A stretch of DNA of 64,000 bases from Deinococcus taeanensis (GCF_020229735.1 NZ_CP083455.1:103501-167500), one strand, 5' to 3'. Shown: positions 1 to 11,918, numbered from the stretch's first letter. Translations and numbers: made by a program. The notes: generated by a model not told the origin, from the letters alone.

Positions 1-2
1 TC

Positions 3-266
3 ATCTGGAAAGACGTCAGCAAAGCCCCACTGGCCGCCGAGGCACTGCGCCTGACCGCCCCGGACCTCCTGGAACTTGGCATTGTGGAGGAAGTCATTCC
101 TGAACCCGCCGGCGGCGCCCACCAGAACCCCGAAGACGCTGCGCACGCGGTGGGGGAGGCCGTGACCCGGCATCTGCGCGACCTGATGGCCCAGACGCCC
201 GACACCCTGAGAGCCACCCGGGCCGAACGCTTCCGCCGGCTCGGCGCGTACACCGAAACCCCCTGA
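3..266 (+). CDS. accA: Acetyl-CoA carboxylase carboxyltransferase subunit alpha, C-terminal end (partial)
   Basis: Only the last 87 codons are inside the window; the reading frame is open from the left edge. The residues resemble the AccA C-terminus: an [20 protein letters not shown] segment followed by [12 protein letters not shown], then a helical tail. AccA is the alpha half of the carboxyltransferase that moves the carboxyl group from biotin to acetyl-CoA, making malonyl-CoA for fatty acid synthesis in the cytoplasm. A hairpin terminator follows the stop. The call is by sequence memory of the family C-terminus; the catalytic core is outside the window. Confidence 0.9.
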   Translation: MWKDVSKAPLAAEALRLTAPDLLELGIVEEVIPEPAGGAHQNPEDAAHAVGEAVTRHLRDLMAQTPDTLRATRAERFRRLGAYTETP

Positions 267-281
267 GCGCCCCGCCTCGCT

Positions 282-309
282 GGACCGCACGCCCGCCGGT
301 GTGCGGTCC
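282..309 (+). terminator. Intrinsic terminator of accA
   Basis: A perfect 9-bp inverted repeat (GGACCGCAC and GTGCGGTCC, 10-nt loop) is followed by TTCTT. It lies just after the accA stop and before the next gene, which also argues against starting the next gene at 299. Confidence 0.75.
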
Positions 310-421
310 TTCTTGCATGCTGCAGGTCCCGGCTGCGCCCTGGGCCTGCTTGGTGCCCCGGAGTGCGGGCCGGGGGTCACAGGCCCGCCGGGAACCTCAG
401 GCTCTCTGCCAGAGTGCCCAG

Positions 422-2485
422 GTGACCTCCACACCCCCGCCGACCCTGCCGGCCACCCGCCGGGACGACCACGTGGACACCTACACGGACGCCCACGGCG
501 CGCCCGTTCATGTTCCCGACCCGTACCGCTGGCTGGAAGACCCGGACCACCCGGACACCCGCGCGTGGGTCGCGGCGCAGAACGCGTTCAGCGACTCGCA
601 CCTGAGCGGCCTGCCGGCCCGCGCCGCGTACCGGGACCGGCTGACCGCCCTGTGGGACGACGAGCGGCCCGGTGTGCCGTGGCAGCGCGGCGGGCAGTAC
701 TTCCGGATGTTCAACCCGGGGCTGCTGAACCAGCCTCTGCTGCAGGTGGCTGCGGACCCGCACGGGCCCTGGCGCACCCTGCTGGACCCGAACGCCCTGA
801 GCGCCGACGGCACCGTGGCGCTGGGGGGCCTCAGCGTCAGCCGTGACGGGCAGGTGCTCGCGTACGCCACGCAGAGTGGCGGCAGTGACTGGCTCACGTG
901 GCGCGTGCGGGACGTGCCGAGCGGGCAGGACCGGCCGGACGAGCTGCTCTGGAGCAAGTTCAGCGGCGCAGAGTGGCACCCGGACGGCACGGGGTTCTAC
1001 TACAGCGCCTACGACGCGCCCTTGCCCGGCGGCACGCTCACCGGAACGAACAGCCAGCAGCGCCTGATGTTCCACCGCCTGGGCACCCCACAGGTGCAGG
1101 ACACGCTGGTGATCGCGCGGCCGGATCAGCCCACCTGGGGCTTCAGCGCCCGCGTCACCGAGGACGCCCGCCACCTGATCGTGCACGTGTGGCAGGGCAC
1201 CGACCCGCGCGGCCTGCTGTGGGTGCGTCCCCTGGCGGACGAGGGGCTTTTCACGGAACTTGTCGCGGCGTTCCGCGCCATGTACAGCGTGGTCGGCAGT
1301 GACGTTGACACCCTGTACGTCCTGACCGACGAGGACGCCCCGCGCGGGCGGCTGCTTGCCTGGAACGCCGCGACCGGGGAGCGCCGCACCCTCATTCCGG
1401 AAGGGCCCGACAAACTGGAGGAGGTGCGCGCGGTGCGCAGCGGCTTCCTGAGCCTGACCCTGCGCGACGCCAGTCACCGGCTGCACCGGCACGGCCGCCA
1501 GGGCGAGCGGCTGGGCGAACTGACCCTGCCGACCTTCGGCAGCGTGCAGCTCAGCACCCACCCGGCCTCCGACGAGGTGTTCTTCGGGTTCACGTCCTTC
1601 CTGTCCCCCAGCCGGCCCTACCGCGTGCGCCTTCCGGATGGCCTGCCCGAGGCCCTGTCCCCCGAACCGCAGGCCTTTGACGCGGCGGCGTTCGAGGTCA
1701 CGCAGGACTTCGCCATCAGCCGGGACGGCACGCGCGTGCCGATGTTCATCGTGGCCCGCCGGGACCTCCCCCGCGACGGGCGCAACCCTGCCCTGCTGTA
1801 CGGGTACGGCGGCTTCAACATCAGCCTCACGCCGGCGTTCAGTCCCGCGCGCGTCGCGTGGCTCGAACGCGGCGGGGTGTACGCGCAGGCCAACCTGCGC
1901 GGTGGGGGCGAGTACGGCGAGGAGTGGCATCAGGCCGGCACGCTGCGCCGCAAGCAGAACGTCTTCGATGACTTCATTGCCTGCGCCGAGCACCTGAGCG
2001 CGCGCGGCTGGACGGCGCCGGCCCACCTGGGGATTCAGGGGGGAAGCAACGGCGGCCTGCTGGTGGGGGCCTGTCTGACCCAGCGTCCGGACCTGTTTGG
2101 GGCGGCCGTCCCGCAGGTGGGCGTGCTGGACATGCTGCGCTACCACGAGTTCACGATCGGCTGGGCGTGGGCCAGCGATTACGGCCGCAGCGACGACCCG
2201 GACATGCTGAGCACCCTGCTGGCGTACTCGCCGCTGCACAACCTGCGCCCCGGCACCGCGTACCCGCCCACCCTGATCACCACCGGCGATCACGACGACC
2301 GGGTCGTGCCGGCCCATTCCTTCAAGTTCGGCGCGGCGTTGCAGGCGGCGCAGGGCGGCCCGGCGCCGGTGCTGCTGCGCATCCAGACCCGTGCCGGGCA
2401 CGGCGCCGGAAAACCCACGGCGCTGATCATCGAGGAGCAGGCGGACATTCACGCGTTCCTGGAGCACCACCTGCGCCTGCGCTGA
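422..2485 (+). CDS. Prolyl oligopeptidase family serine peptidase (S9A)
   Basis: About 687 residues, the usual size of prolyl oligopeptidase, a cytosolic enzyme cleaving short peptides after proline. The N-terminus has the family signature around DPYRWLED, then a long beta-propeller region. The C-terminal alpha/beta-hydrolase domain shows the nucleophile in GGSNGG (Ser about 542), the GDHDDRVVP acid motif (about 625) and RAGHGAG with the catalytic His about 660. The frame is open back to 299, but that stretch overlaps the accA terminator, so I chose the GTG at 422, which leaves a normal-length N-terminus. No signal peptide is seen with this start. It converges on ttcA. Confidence 0.93.
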   Translation: MTSTPPPTLPATRRDDHVDTYTDAHGAPVHVPDPYRWLEDPDHPDTRAWVAAQNAFSDSHLSGLPARAAYRDRLTALWDDERPGVPWQRGGQYFRMFNPGLLNQPLLQVAADPHGPWRTLLDPNALSADGTVALGGLSVSRDGQVLAYATQSGGSDWLTWRVRDVPSGQDRPDELLWSKFSGAEWHPDGTGFYYSAYDAPLPGGTLTGTNSQQRLMFHRLGTPQVQDTLVIARPDQPTWGFSARVTEDARHLIVHVWQGTDPRGLLWVRPLADEGLFTELVAAFRAMYSVVGSDVDTLYVLTDEDAPRGRLLAWNAATGERRTLIPEGPDKLEEVRAVRSGFLSLTLRDASHRLHRHGRQGERLGELTLPTFGSVQLSTHPASDEVFFGFTSFLSPSRPYRVRLPDGLPEALSPEPQAFDAAAFEVTQDFAISRDGTRVPMFIVARRDLPRDGRNPALLYGYGGFNISLTPAFSPARVAWLERGGVYAQANLRGGGEYGEEWHQAGTLRRKQNVFDDFIACAEHLSARGWTAPAHLGIQGGSNGGLLVGACLTQRPDLFGAAVPQVGVLDMLRYHEFTIGWAWASDYGRSDDPDMLSTLLAYSPLHNLRPGTAYPPTLITTGDHDDRVVPAHSFKFGAALQAAQGGPAPVLLRIQTRAGHGAGKPTALIIEEQADIHAFLEHHLRLR

Positions 2486-2492
2486 CGCCAGA

Positions 2493-2528
2493 CTGAGGGC
2501 ACTGGGCAGCCCGCCCCTGTGCCCTCAG
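2493..2528. terminator. Bidirectional terminator between the peptidase gene and ttcA
   Basis: A perfect 10-bp inverted repeat (CTGAGGGCAC and GTGCCCTCAG, 16-nt loop) sits between two convergent genes and reaches the last codons of ttcA. No long U-tract follows on either side. Confidence 0.6.
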
Positions 2529-3409
2529 CCGAGCATGCCGAGTTCCTGAATGCCGCTCAGGAATTCCCGCCCGGGGTAGTCGTCCGGGTCGAACCCTTTG
2601 TCGCCCTCGGCGGGCGTGACGCTCAGGGACGCGAAATCAAACAGTTCCGGGTCCATCAGGTGGCTGGGCGTCACGCGGGTGAGGGCCCGGGCGATGTTCG
2701 TCAGGCGCCCGGGATGCTCGCGTTCCCACCCTGCGAGCATCTCGCCCACGACCCGGCGCTGCAGGTTCTCCTGACTGCCGCACAGGTTGCAGGGAATGAT
2801 CGGGAACGCCCGGGCCTGCGCGTAGCGGATGATGTCCGCTTCCGCCACGTACGCCAGGGGCCGGATCACGACGTTCGTGCCGTCGTCACTCTGCAGTTTG
2901 GGCGGCATGGCCTTCAGGCGCGCGCCGAAGAACAGATTCATGAATAGTGTTTCCAGGATGTCCTCGCGGTGGTGGCCCAGCGCGATCTTCGTCGCGCCGA
3001 TGGCGCGGGCGTGACCGTACAGCACGCCGCGGCGCAGGCGGCTGCACAGCGCGCAGGTGGTCTTGCCGGCCGGCGTTTTCTCCTTCACCACCGAGTACGT
3101 GTCCTGCGTCAGCAGGTCGTGCCGCACGCCCAGCGCCGTGAGGTACCGGGGCAGCACGTCCTTCGGAAAGCCCGGCTGCCCCTGGTCAAGGTTCACGGCG
3201 ACAATCTCAAAGTCAACCGGGGCTTTCTTCTGCAGGTGCAGCAGTACGTCCAGCAGGGTGTAGCTGTCCTTGCCGCCGGACAGGCAGACCATCACGAGGT
3301 CACCGTCCTCAATCATGCGGTAGTCGCCGATGGCCTGGCCCACCCCCTTCACGATCGGCTGAAAGAGGCGGGTCAGGTCAGGGGCAGAGGGGAGGGCAGT
3401 GTGGGTCAT
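2525..3409 (-). CDS. ttcA: tRNA 2-thiocytidine(32) synthetase TtcA
   Basis: 294 residues. The PP-loop ATP-binding motif SGGKDS is at residues 44-49. The Cys pair C119-x2-C122 and the later C207/C210 match the iron-sulfur cluster ligands of TtcA, which activates and thiolates C32 in certain tRNAs in the cytoplasm. [10 protein letters not shown] follows, also typical. The start ATG is close to the conserved N-terminus and is not preceded by the 6-7 nt leaderless -10 seen at many neighbours; a TAGGAT lies 16 nt upstream. It is a single gene convergent with the peptidase gene. Confidence 0.93.
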   Translation of the reverse strand: MTHTALPSAPDLTRLFQPIVKGVGQAIGDYRMIEDGDLVMVCLSGGKDSYTLLDVLLHLQKKAPVDFEIVAVNLDQGQPGFPKDVLPRYLTALGVRHDLLTQDTYSVVKEKTPAGKTTCALCSRLRRGVLYGHARAIGATKIALGHHREDILETLFMNLFFGARLKAMPPKLQSDDGTNVVIRPLAYVAEADIIRYAQARAFPIIPCNLCGSQENLQRRVVGEMLAGWEREHPGRLTNIARALTRVTPSHLMDPELFDFASLSVTPAEGDKGFDPDDYPGREFLSGIQELGMLG

Positions 3410-3629
3410 GGTGCGCTAACACGTCATCCTACGCGGCGCCGGGCGGGGCAAGTGTTCCTGACGTCCGGGCTGCCCGGGCGCGCAAACCGTAAGGGCCGCT
3501 CATGCTTTGGGGGGATGAGCGGGCGGGGGGCGCGTGGCAGACTGCCGCGCATGACGGCCCACCCCGCCGCGCCGATGGAAAGCTGCCCCGACCGTGCCGG
3601 GCCGCCAGACCGCCGCCTGCCCACCGGGC

Positions 3630-3635
3630 TAGAGT
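3630..3635 (+). promoter_or_regulatory. -10 box TAGAGT, leaderless type
   Basis: TANNNT hexamer 7 nt before the ATG of the penicillin-binding protein; no Shine-Dalgarno sequence lies between. Confidence 0.55.
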
Positions 3636-3642
3636 GGACCCG

Positions 3643-6096
3643 ATGAGGCTCTTTACTGTCCTGGGAGGCGTGCTGCTGGTCGGCGTGGCCAGCGCGGGCG
3701 GCCTGTGGTACACCTGGGGCCGCGATCTGCCCAGCGTGTCCGACCTGGACGTGCTGGAGTTCAGCGGGCAGACCCGCGTGTACGACCGCGCCGGGACCCT
3801 GGTGGGCACCCTGACGCCCAGCCTGGGTTCAGGCAGCAGCGTCAACCGCAACCTGCTGAAAGCGGGTCAGATCAGCCCGTGGCTGCACAAGGCTGTGGTG
3901 ACCAGCGAGGACCGCCGCTTCTACCAGCATGGAGGCGTGGACATGGTCGGCATTGCGCGCGGCCTCCTGAAGGGCCTGCTGCAGAACGACCTGGAAGGCG
4001 GCAGCAGCATCACGCAGCAGGTCGTGAAGAACACCCTGCTCGATGACCTTCAAGGCGCGCGTACGGCGGAACGCAAGTTCAAGGAGGCGGTGCTGGCCTA
4101 CCAGCTGGAACGCAACTTCGACAAGAAGCAGATCCTGAACGCGTACCTGAACGTGATCTACTGGGGGGACGGCGGCCGCAGCGACATCGTGGGAGCGGGC
4201 GGCGCGGCGCACGCTTATTTCCGGAAGGACGCCGGCGAGCTGAACCTCGCCGAGAGTGTGTACCTCGCCACGATCATTCCGGCCCCGAACCGCCGGTACA
4301 AGAACTTCAAGGCGTACCGGCCGCTCATGAAAAGCCTGCTGGCCCGCATGGTCGAGGACGACCAGATCACGCAGGCGGAAGCGGACGCCGCCTGGAAGAC
4401 CCCGATCTATCCGGCCGGATGGCGCATCGGTTGGAACGCGGACGGCAGCGTCCGTACAGCCACCCTGGAACGCCCCGGGCGCCTGATGGAGAACCTGACC
4501 CTGACCGAAGGCGTCAACCGCTACCCGAATTTCTATTACCTGCAGGCCGTGGAGAAGGAACTGCTGCCCATCATCGGGCGCAAGGCCCTGTACGGCGGCG
4601 GGCGGATCTACACCGGCATGAGCGCCCAGGCGCAGGCGGCCGCCGAGCAGGCCAGCCGGGACGCCCGTCTGCCTGACGGCGCCACGCTGGGCGCCGCGCT
4701 GCTGCGGCCGGACAGCGGCGAGGTACTGGCCCTGGTCGGCCAGAAACTCACGGACGGCGGCCGCCCCAGCGACTGGAACAACGCCACGCAGGCCCGCCGG
4801 CAGGTGGGCAGCAGCGTCAAACCGCTGCTGTACGCCCTGGCCCTGGAGAAAGGCTGGAAGCAGAGCGACACGGTGCTCGACGCGCCCCTGAGCGGCGAAT
4901 ACCAGCCCATGAACTACAACCGACGCTGGAGCGGACGGTACGTCACCATGCGCTACGCCCTGGACCACAGCCTGAACCTGCCCACCGTGCGGATCGGGCA
5001 GGAACTCGGCGTGCCGGCCTTCGAGGCGAAACTCCGTGACCTGGGCCTCACGCCGCCCGCGAACGCCGGACTGTCCCTGACCATCGGCACGCTGGAAGCC
5101 AGTCCGCTGCAGATGGCCGCGGCGTACGCGACCTTCGCCAACGGCGGCCTGTACTTCACGCCCACCCTGGTGCGCAAGGTCGAGGACGCGCGCGGCAAGC
5201 TGCTGTACACCCGCCCTGCGCCCGCCGGGAAACGCGTGTGGGACGCCCGCACGGCGTGGCTGGGGCTGGACATGCTGCGCGGCGTCGTGAATGACCTGAG
5301 CGCCGCGCAGGGCGGCCTCGCCACACGTGCCCGCATCAACGGCTGGCCGGTGGGCGGCAAGACCGGCACCACTAATGACGTCAAGGACCTGTGGTTCGCG
5401 GGCGTCACCCCGAACGTCGCGGGGGCCGTGTGGGTCGGCCGGCAGGAAGGCGGCGCGCTGCCGTCCTGGGCGTACAGCGGCGAGATTCCCACGCCCGTGT
5501 GGCAGCGGGCCGTGGCCGGCACCCTGGCCGGGCAGCCGGAAGCGGACTTCCGCGAGCCGGACGGCATTGCGTACCGCGTGGTCCGCAACGTGAACATGGC
5601 CTTCCGCACTGAGGACGCCGACACTGAGCCTGTCGCGCGGGACGGAAGCGGCACCAGCCGCGGTTTCTTCGGTCGTCGCCGTGTGCCCGCCGCGCCCGCG
5701 CAGCCCAGCGCCGTACCCGCTGCGGCCCCGCCGGAGGAGGCGCCCCCGGCCGAGCAGCCTGCAGCTCCGGAGGAGACCCCAGCCGCGGCCGCCGAGACTC
5801 CGCCCGCCGAGACGGAGGTCGAGGTGACACCGGAAGTCCCGGTGACGCCCACCCCAACCCCCGACCCCACGCCCACACCGGCCCCGACGGCCACGCCGGA
5901 TTCAGGCGCTGCGCCCGCCCCGGCGCAGGAGGTGCCGGTGCAGGACCCGCCCGCTCCGCTGGAAGAGGAACCGGTCATCTCTCCTGACCCCGGCGCGCTT
6001 CCCGAGGACCCTGAACCGGTCGAGCCGGAGCCGACGGACCCCGGCGAGGCGCAGGACCCGAACGACCCCATCAATGACCTGCCTCCACTGGAATGA
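3643..6096 (+). CDS. Class A penicillin-binding protein (transglycosylase/transpeptidase, PBP1A-like)
   Basis: 817 residues. An N-terminal signal anchor (residues 4-24) is followed by a glycosyltransferase-51 domain with the catalytic [13 protein letters not shown] (Glu 89) and [12 protein letters not shown]. The transpeptidase domain carries S390-x-x-K393, S443-L-N445 and K573-T-G. It would polymerise and crosslink peptidoglycan outside the membrane. The last ~200 residues are a low-complexity Pro/Ala/Glu/Thr tail with [10 protein letters not shown] repeats, presumably a flexible envelope extension. The ATG at 3643 was chosen because it directly precedes the membrane anchor and sits 7 nt after a TAGAGT box. 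The frame is open further upstream without homology-like sequence. Confidence 0.95.
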   Translation: MRLFTVLGGVLLVGVASAGGLWYTWGRDLPSVSDLDVLEFSGQTRVYDRAGTLVGTLTPSLGSGSSVNRNLLKAGQISPWLHKAVVTSEDRRFYQHGGVDMVGIARGLLKGLLQNDLEGGSSITQQVVKNTLLDDLQGARTAERKFKEAVLAYQLERNFDKKQILNAYLNVIYWGDGGRSDIVGAGGAAHAYFRKDAGELNLAESVYLATIIPAPNRRYKNFKAYRPLMKSLLARMVEDDQITQAEADAAWKTPIYPAGWRIGWNADGSVRTATLERPGRLMENLTLTEGVNRYPNFYYLQAVEKELLPIIGRKALYGGGRIYTGMSAQAQAAAEQASRDARLPDGATLGAALLRPDSGEVLALVGQKLTDGGRPSDWNNATQARRQVGSSVKPLLYALALEKGWKQSDTVLDAPLSGEYQPMNYNRRWSGRYVTMRYALDHSLNLPTVRIGQELGVPAFEAKLRDLGLTPPANAGLSLTIGTLEASPLQMAAAYATFANGGLYFTPTLVRKVEDARGKLLYTRPAPAGKRVWDARTAWLGLDMLRGVVNDLSAAQGGLATRARINGWPVGGKTGTTNDVKDLWFAGVTPNVAGAVWVGRQEGGALPSWAYSGEIPTPVWQRAVAGTLAGQPEADFREPDGIAYRVVRNVNMAFRTEDADTEPVARDGSGTSRGFFGRRRVPAAPAQPSAVPAAAPPEEAPPAEQPAAPEETPAAAAETPPAETEVEVTPEVPVTPTPTPDPTPTPAPTATPDSGAAPAPAQEVPVQDPPAPLEEEPVISPDPGALPEDPEPVEPEPTDPGEAQDPNDPINDLPPLE

Positions 6097-6129
6097 GGGC
6101 CGGCGGCCGGGCGTCTGGACCGGCTGCAT

Positions 6130-6135
6130 TACACT
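6130..6135 (+). promoter_or_regulatory. -10 box TACACT, leaderless type
   Basis: TACACT ends 6 nt before the ATG at 6142; no ribosome binding site between. Confidence 0.6.
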
Positions 6136-6141
6136 GCGGGC

Positions 6142-6381
6142 ATGACCGCATTGCACTGGCCCCTGGCCCTGCTGGCCTCCGCGCTGGCGCTGAGCAGTGT
6201 GCTGCTGCTCACGCGGGCCCTGCCGCGTGTGTCCGTGCCGGGCGTGATCGGTGAACTCCTGACCTTCGCTCTCGTGGGCGCGCTGCTGCTCACGGGGGCG
6301 CCGCTGGCGTGCCTGCTGCTGGTGCTGCTGGCCGGGCTGGCCGGGACTGCGCTGGGCCTGTACCGCTTCCTGAACCGCTGA
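6142..6381 (+). CDS. Small two-helix membrane protein, unknown function
   Basis: 79 residues, almost entirely hydrophobic. Two to three membrane segments are separated by a short polar RALPRVSVPG stretch, and the protein ends with LYRFLNR. I do not recognise a family. A TACACT -10 box lies 6 nt before the ATG, the same leaderless arrangement as many genes here, which supports this being a real gene. It follows the penicillin-binding protein by 45 nt and converges on pnp, with a strong hairpin between. Function cannot be inferred; a small envelope or transport accessory is possible. Confidence 0.7.
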   Translation: MTALHWPLALLASALALSSVLLLTRALPRVSVPGVIGELLTFALVGALLLTGAPLACLLLVLLAGLAGTALGLYRFLNR

Positions 6382-6395
6382 ACACCATCACGGTG

Positions 6396-6427
6396 CACGC
6401 CGCGCCCCAGTTCAGGGGCGCGGCGTG
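6396..6427. terminator. Bidirectional terminator between the small membrane protein gene and pnp
   Basis: A perfect 13-bp GC-rich inverted repeat (CACGCCGCGCCCC and GGGGCGCGGCGTG) with a 6-nt loop lies between convergent genes. There is no clear U-tract on either strand, so it could also act as an RNA-stabilising 3' end. Confidence 0.65.
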
Positions 6428-6454
6428 TAACGTGGTCGTTCGTGCTCTGCGGGT

Positions 6455-8620
<2,166 letters not shown>

Positions 8621-8627
8621 GGAAGGC

Positions 8628-8633
8628 AGTCTA
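8628..8633 (-). promoter_or_regulatory. -10 box TAGACT of pnp, leaderless type
   Basis: TAGACT on the minus strand, 7 nt before the pnp ATG, with no Shine-Dalgarno sequence between. Confidence 0.65.
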
Positions 8634-8854
8634 TCCCGCTGGGGGAGGCGTGCGCCGTGAGCACGCTCAGCGTTGCGCCGGCACGGCGCGGCCCGCTCGC
8701 CTGGGCCGCCCCGTGCCGGACGCCGTGGAGCTGGGCACCCCGGGATCACCCTTCTCTCCTGGCCGCGGTGGCGTGCGGCCGGCGTCCCTGAAGGCCAGGT
8801 GAAGCGTGGGGCTGGCCGCGCGTGGCAGAGTGCCAGCTGAACAGGAGGTTGAAC

Positions 8855-9664
8855 ATGACGGTACCGAAGTTTGGTGTGGGAACGTTTCGCCTGAAAGACG
8901 ACGTGGTACGCCGGGTGGTATCCGACGCGCTGGAACTCGGGTACCGCGCCATTGATACGGCGCAGGGCTACGACAACGAGGCGGAGATCGGCGAGGTGCT
9001 TGCGGGCAGCGGCGTGCCGCGCAGCGAGGTGTACGTCACCACGAAAATCAAACCGCCGAACTACCGCCGGGACGCGCTGCTTGCCAGCCTGCGTGAAAGC
9101 CTGGAGAAGCTGCGGCTGGAGCAGGTGGACCTGACCCTGATTCACTGGCCGGTCCCGAACGGCGAGGTGCGCCCCGAAGAGTATCTCAGTGCGCTGGCAG
9201 AAGCGCGGGCGCTGGGTCTGACCCGTGAAATCGGCGTGTCGAACTTCAACATCGCCGGGCTGCGGCAGGCGCGTGAGGTCCTGGGAGACGTGCCCCTGGC
9301 AACAAACCAGGTGGAAATCCACCCGTACCTGCAAAACCGCCGGCTGGTGGCCTTCGCGCAGGAGCAGGGGCTGCACCTGACGTCGTACATGACCCTGGCG
9401 GTCGGCAAGGTCATGGGAGATCCCGTGATGCAGGCCATTGCGGCGGCGCACGGCGCGAACCCGGCGCAGGTGGCGCTCGCCTGGGCCATGCAGCAGGGGT
9501 TCAGCGTGATTCCGTCCAGCACGAAACGCGAGAACCTCGCCGGGAACCTCAGGGCGCAGGACCTGCACCTGACGGACGAGGACATGCGCCGCATTGCGGG
9601 GCTCGAAGAGGGCGAGGCCGCCCGCATCGCCAGCCCCGAAAGTGCCCGCCCCGTCTGGGACTGA
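8855..9664 (+). CDS. Aldo/keto reductase
   Basis: 269 residues, an NAD(P)H-dependent TIM-barrel reductase of aldehydes and ketones. The catalytic tetrad is visible as D34 ([10 protein letters not shown]), Y39, K64 (VTTKIKP) and H97 (LIHWPVP). EIGVSNFN and the C-terminal [10 protein letters not shown] cofactor-binding motif are also typical and close to 2,5-diketo-gluconate reductase-like enzymes. The ATG at 8855 is preceded by a strong AGGAGG ribosome site at 8843-8848, so this gene is SD-led. The true substrate cannot be told from sequence. Confidence 0.93.
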   Translation: MTVPKFGVGTFRLKDDVVRRVVSDALELGYRAIDTAQGYDNEAEIGEVLAGSGVPRSEVYVTTKIKPPNYRRDALLASLRESLEKLRLEQVDLTLIHWPVPNGEVRPEEYLSALAEARALGLTREIGVSNFNIAGLRQAREVLGDVPLATNQVEIHPYLQNRRLVAFAQEQGLHLTSYMTLAVGKVMGDPVMQAIAAAHGANPAQVALAWAMQQGFSVIPSSTKRENLAGNLRAQDLHLTDEDMRRIAGLEEGEAARIASPESARPVWD

Positions 9665-9690
9665 CCTGCGCCTGAAAACCATCCAGTATG

Positions 9691-9709
9691 GCCCCCCTGA
9701 CCGGGGGGC
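9691..9709 (+). terminator. Probable terminator of the aldo/keto reductase gene
   Basis: 7-bp GC-only stem (GCCCCCC and GGGGGGC, loop TGACC) shortly after the stop; the tail is not U-rich. Confidence 0.5.
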
Positions 9710-9744
9710 GCTGTGCGTTCCCCGACAACCCCTGACGGGTGGAG

Positions 9745-9750
9745 TAGACT
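9745..9750 (+). promoter_or_regulatory. -10 box TAGACT, near-leaderless
   Basis: TAGACT lies 9 nt before the ATG at 9760. Confidence 0.55.
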
Positions 9751-9759
9751 GCCCGCACC

Positions 9760-10827
9760 ATGAAATTCACACCCAGGACGGCCCTGACGGGACTGCTGAG
9801 CCTCTCACTGCTGACGGCGTGCGGGCAGACGCCGGGCGGCACGCTCTCGGCGCAGGGCGGGGCAGGCAAACCCGCGACCGGCCAGACCAGCGTGGCCGCC
9901 CGGGCGTTCATGCCCAACCCCCTGCAGACCACCGGTGACCAGACCCTCACGGACGCCAGGGACAGCCCGGCGGCCGTGCCCGCCAGTGCGTACTTCAACG
10001 TCACCCTCACGCACCTGGACGGCAGCGGGTACCTGAGCGGCACCTACGCCCGCGTGGTCAGCGAGACGGGCACCCCGGTGTACGGCGCGGGACCGTTCAA
10101 CTTCACGCGTGACCAGGACGGGTTCGAACAGGTCATGGCGTACTACTGGATCACTGAGGCGCAGACATACCTGCAGTCGCTGGGCTTCGGGACGGAACTG
10201 CCGGCCGTGAACAGTGACCAGCAGCAGATCAAGGTCAGCCAGTACGGGGTGGACAACTCGTACCAGAGTGACCAGCCGGACATCATCCGGTTGGGCAAGG
10301 GCGGCGTGGACGACGCCGAGGACGGCGAGGTGATCGTGCACGAGTACGGGCACGCCGTGCACGCCGCGCAGGTGCCGGGCTTCGGTACCAGTCTGGAGGC
10401 CGGAAGCATCGGGGAAGGGTTCGGCGACTACCTGGCCCTGACGGTGGGTGAGGCGGTCGCGAAGGCGAACGGCGCGCCCATCCGTACGCCCCTGCCGTGC
10501 ATTGCGGACTGGGACAGCGTGAGCTACACCAGCAGCGTTCCGCACTGCCTGCGCCGCACCGACCGGGACAAGCACTACCCGCAGGACGTGCGGGGCGAGG
10601 TGCATGCCGACGGAGAGATCTGGTCGCGGGCGCTGTGGGATATCCGCCAGGGGCTGGGGGCGCGCACGGCCGACCGCGTGATCATCCATGCGCAGTTCCG
10701 GTTTGCGCCGGACACCAGCTTCGCGGCGGCGGCGCAGGCGACGGTGGAGACGGCGCAGGCCATGTACGGCACGAAGGTGGCCGGAACGGTGAAAGCGGCG
10801 TTCGCTGCGCGCGGCATTCTGAATTGA
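9760..10827 (+). CDS. Lipoprotein zinc metalloprotease, fungalysin (M36)-like
   Basis: 355 residues. An N-terminal lipoprotein signal with lipobox LTAC is followed by GQTPGG, so the protein is exported and probably lipid-anchored. The zinc motif HEYGH is at residues 194-198, and the third ligand is probably Glu 219 in [10 protein letters not shown]. This HExxH plus GExxxD spacing is that of M36/thermolysin-like peptidases. The C-terminal part has an [11 protein letters not shown] segment as in M36 enzymes. It is shorter than classical fungalysins and lacks an obvious long propeptide. A TAGACT box is 9 nt ahead. It probably degrades proteins outside the cell. Confidence 0.85.
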   Translation: MKFTPRTALTGLLSLSLLTACGQTPGGTLSAQGGAGKPATGQTSVAARAFMPNPLQTTGDQTLTDARDSPAAVPASAYFNVTLTHLDGSGYLSGTYARVVSETGTPVYGAGPFNFTRDQDGFEQVMAYYWITEAQTYLQSLGFGTELPAVNSDQQQIKVSQYGVDNSYQSDQPDIIRLGKGGVDDAEDGEVIVHEYGHAVHAAQVPGFGTSLEAGSIGEGFGDYLALTVGEAVAKANGAPIRTPLPCIADWDSVSYTSSVPHCLRRTDRDKHYPQDVRGEVHADGEIWSRALWDIRQGLGARTADRVIIHAQFRFAPDTSFAAAAQATVETAQAMYGTKVAGTVKAAFAARGILN

Positions 10828-10886
10828 GGCGGACCCAGTGCCGGAGTTGAGGCAACCTGCGTTTTCTTGGCGGGAAGCAGAAGGAA

Positions 10887-10919
10887 CAGGGGCCCGGGGC
10901 AGGTTGTCCTGGGCCCCTG
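10887..10919 (+). terminator. Terminator after the metalloprotease gene
   Basis: 12-bp stem with one G-U pair: CAGGGGCCCGGG pairs with CCTGGGCCCCTG around a 9-nt loop. It lies 60 nt after the stop. Confidence 0.6.
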
Positions 10920-11004
10920 CAATGTGAGGCATTCTGTTTCAAGCTCACCGGGCATCATAAATCTCGCCACATTCAGATTCATTCCAGCGGCCTGATGGTC
11001 TCTC

Positions 11005-11409
11005 ACGCCCCGCCTTCAACCCTTCCTTGGCTGTAACGGCCAGGCGCACGAAGCCCTCAGCTTCTACCGGACCTGCCTGGGCAGCACGCTGGACCTCATG
11101 ACCGTCACGGACTCTCCCATGGCCGATCAGATGCCCGCCGAACACGCGGACCGCCCCGTGCGCGGCAGTCTGACCACGAGCACCATCACGCTGAACGCCT
11201 CAGACCTGGCGGGCGACATCACCCGCAACCAGAGCGTCTCCCTGATCCTCCAGTGCAACGACCCTGCGCAGGCCCACACCCTCTTCGCCCGGCTCGCGCA
11301 GGGCGGCGAGATCACGCACCCCCTCGGCCCCTCCTGCTGGGAGTCCACCTTCGGGCACGTCACCGACCGCTACGGCATCCGCTGGATGATCAACGCCCCG
11401 CAGGCCTGA
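11005..11409 (+). pseudogene. VOC-family (PhnB-like) gene with mutated start codon
   Basis: The frame encodes RLQPFLGCNGQAHEALSFYR and onward to WESTFGHVTDRYGIRWMINA, a full PhnB-like VOC (glyoxalase/bleomycin-resistance fold) protein of about 134 residues. No ATG, GTG or TTG is available where the family starts; instead an ACG codon stands at 11005-11007, preceded in frame by TGA at 10993. One ATG-to-ACG change would explain this. The first usable start is the ATG at 11098, which would remove about 31 residues including the first beta-alpha unit. I judge it inactivated, although a truncated 103-residue product or near-cognate initiation is possible. Confidence 0.7.
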
Positions 11410-11435
11410 TGCGCCCCTGGCCCCACGGCCACCCC

Positions 11436-11842
11436 ATGAACTGGACCCTGGAAGGCACCGCCGAGCCCGTCTCCGGTGTCGAACGCGCCAGAGCCTTCTA
11501 CGGCCGGGCAGCTGGGTGTCCACGACGACCATGACACCGTGCGCGGCAGGCAACGCACCGTGCAGCTGACCGCCCGCGGCTCCGGAGGCTCGGTCGTGTT
11601 CGGCCCGGCCCCTGCGGCCCATGCTCCCCGGCAGCCTGCGCGGCATTGTCATCCATGACCTGCGCGCCGCGCAGACCGAACGGCGCGGCTGAAACGTGGA
11701 CGTCTCGGACATTCAGCTGCTTGGCACGGCCACCCCCCGGGCCATCACGCCAGACGACGACCTGAACCACGCCGGCGTTCTGTTGTTCAGCGCCCCCGAC
11801 GGCCACCCCTGGGCCGCGCAGCAGATCACCGCCCGGCCCTGA
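11436..11842 (+). pseudogene. Second VOC (glyoxalase-like) gene, broken by two frameshifts and a stop
   Basis: Joining three frames restores a normal VOC protein. The first frame gives MNWTLEGTAEPVSGVERARA and FYG. The second, from about 11509, gives QLGVHDDHDTVRGRQRTVQL and on to GSGGSVVFG. The third, from about 11621, gives MLPGSLRGIVIHDLRAAQTE, then an in-frame TGA at 11690-11692, then NVDVSDIQLLG, DDDLNHAGVLLFSAPDGHPW and the end at 11842. Two frame changes and one stop make it clearly dead. It adjoins another decaying VOC gene, so this spot once held a small VOC pair. Confidence 0.85.
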
Positions 11843-11906
11843 CCGGCCGCCAGTTCACGCTCACCACAGAGTGAAGTGGACCTCCCGCGCCCAGGACCCG
11901 CGCGCG

Positions 11907-11912
11907 TAGACT
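11907..11912 (+). promoter_or_regulatory. -10 box TAGACT, leaderless type
   Basis: TAGACT lies 6 nt before the ATG of the molybdopterin oxidoreductase. Confidence 0.6.
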
Positions 11913-11918
11913 CCGGGC

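Noticed and set aside
299..421. Longer N-terminus for the prolyl oligopeptidase
   Set aside because: It overlaps the accA terminator and has no family resemblance.
5700..6000. Tandem-repeat-like C/G-rich stretch in the PBP gene as a DNA repeat element
   Set aside because: It is in frame and encodes a Pro/Thr/Glu tail; periods are irregular, so it is protein low complexity rather than a DNA repeat.
8621..9682. Upstream extension of the pnp frame by 354 codons
   Set aside because: It crosses the oppositely oriented aldo/keto reductase gene; the family N-terminus and -10 box fit 8620.
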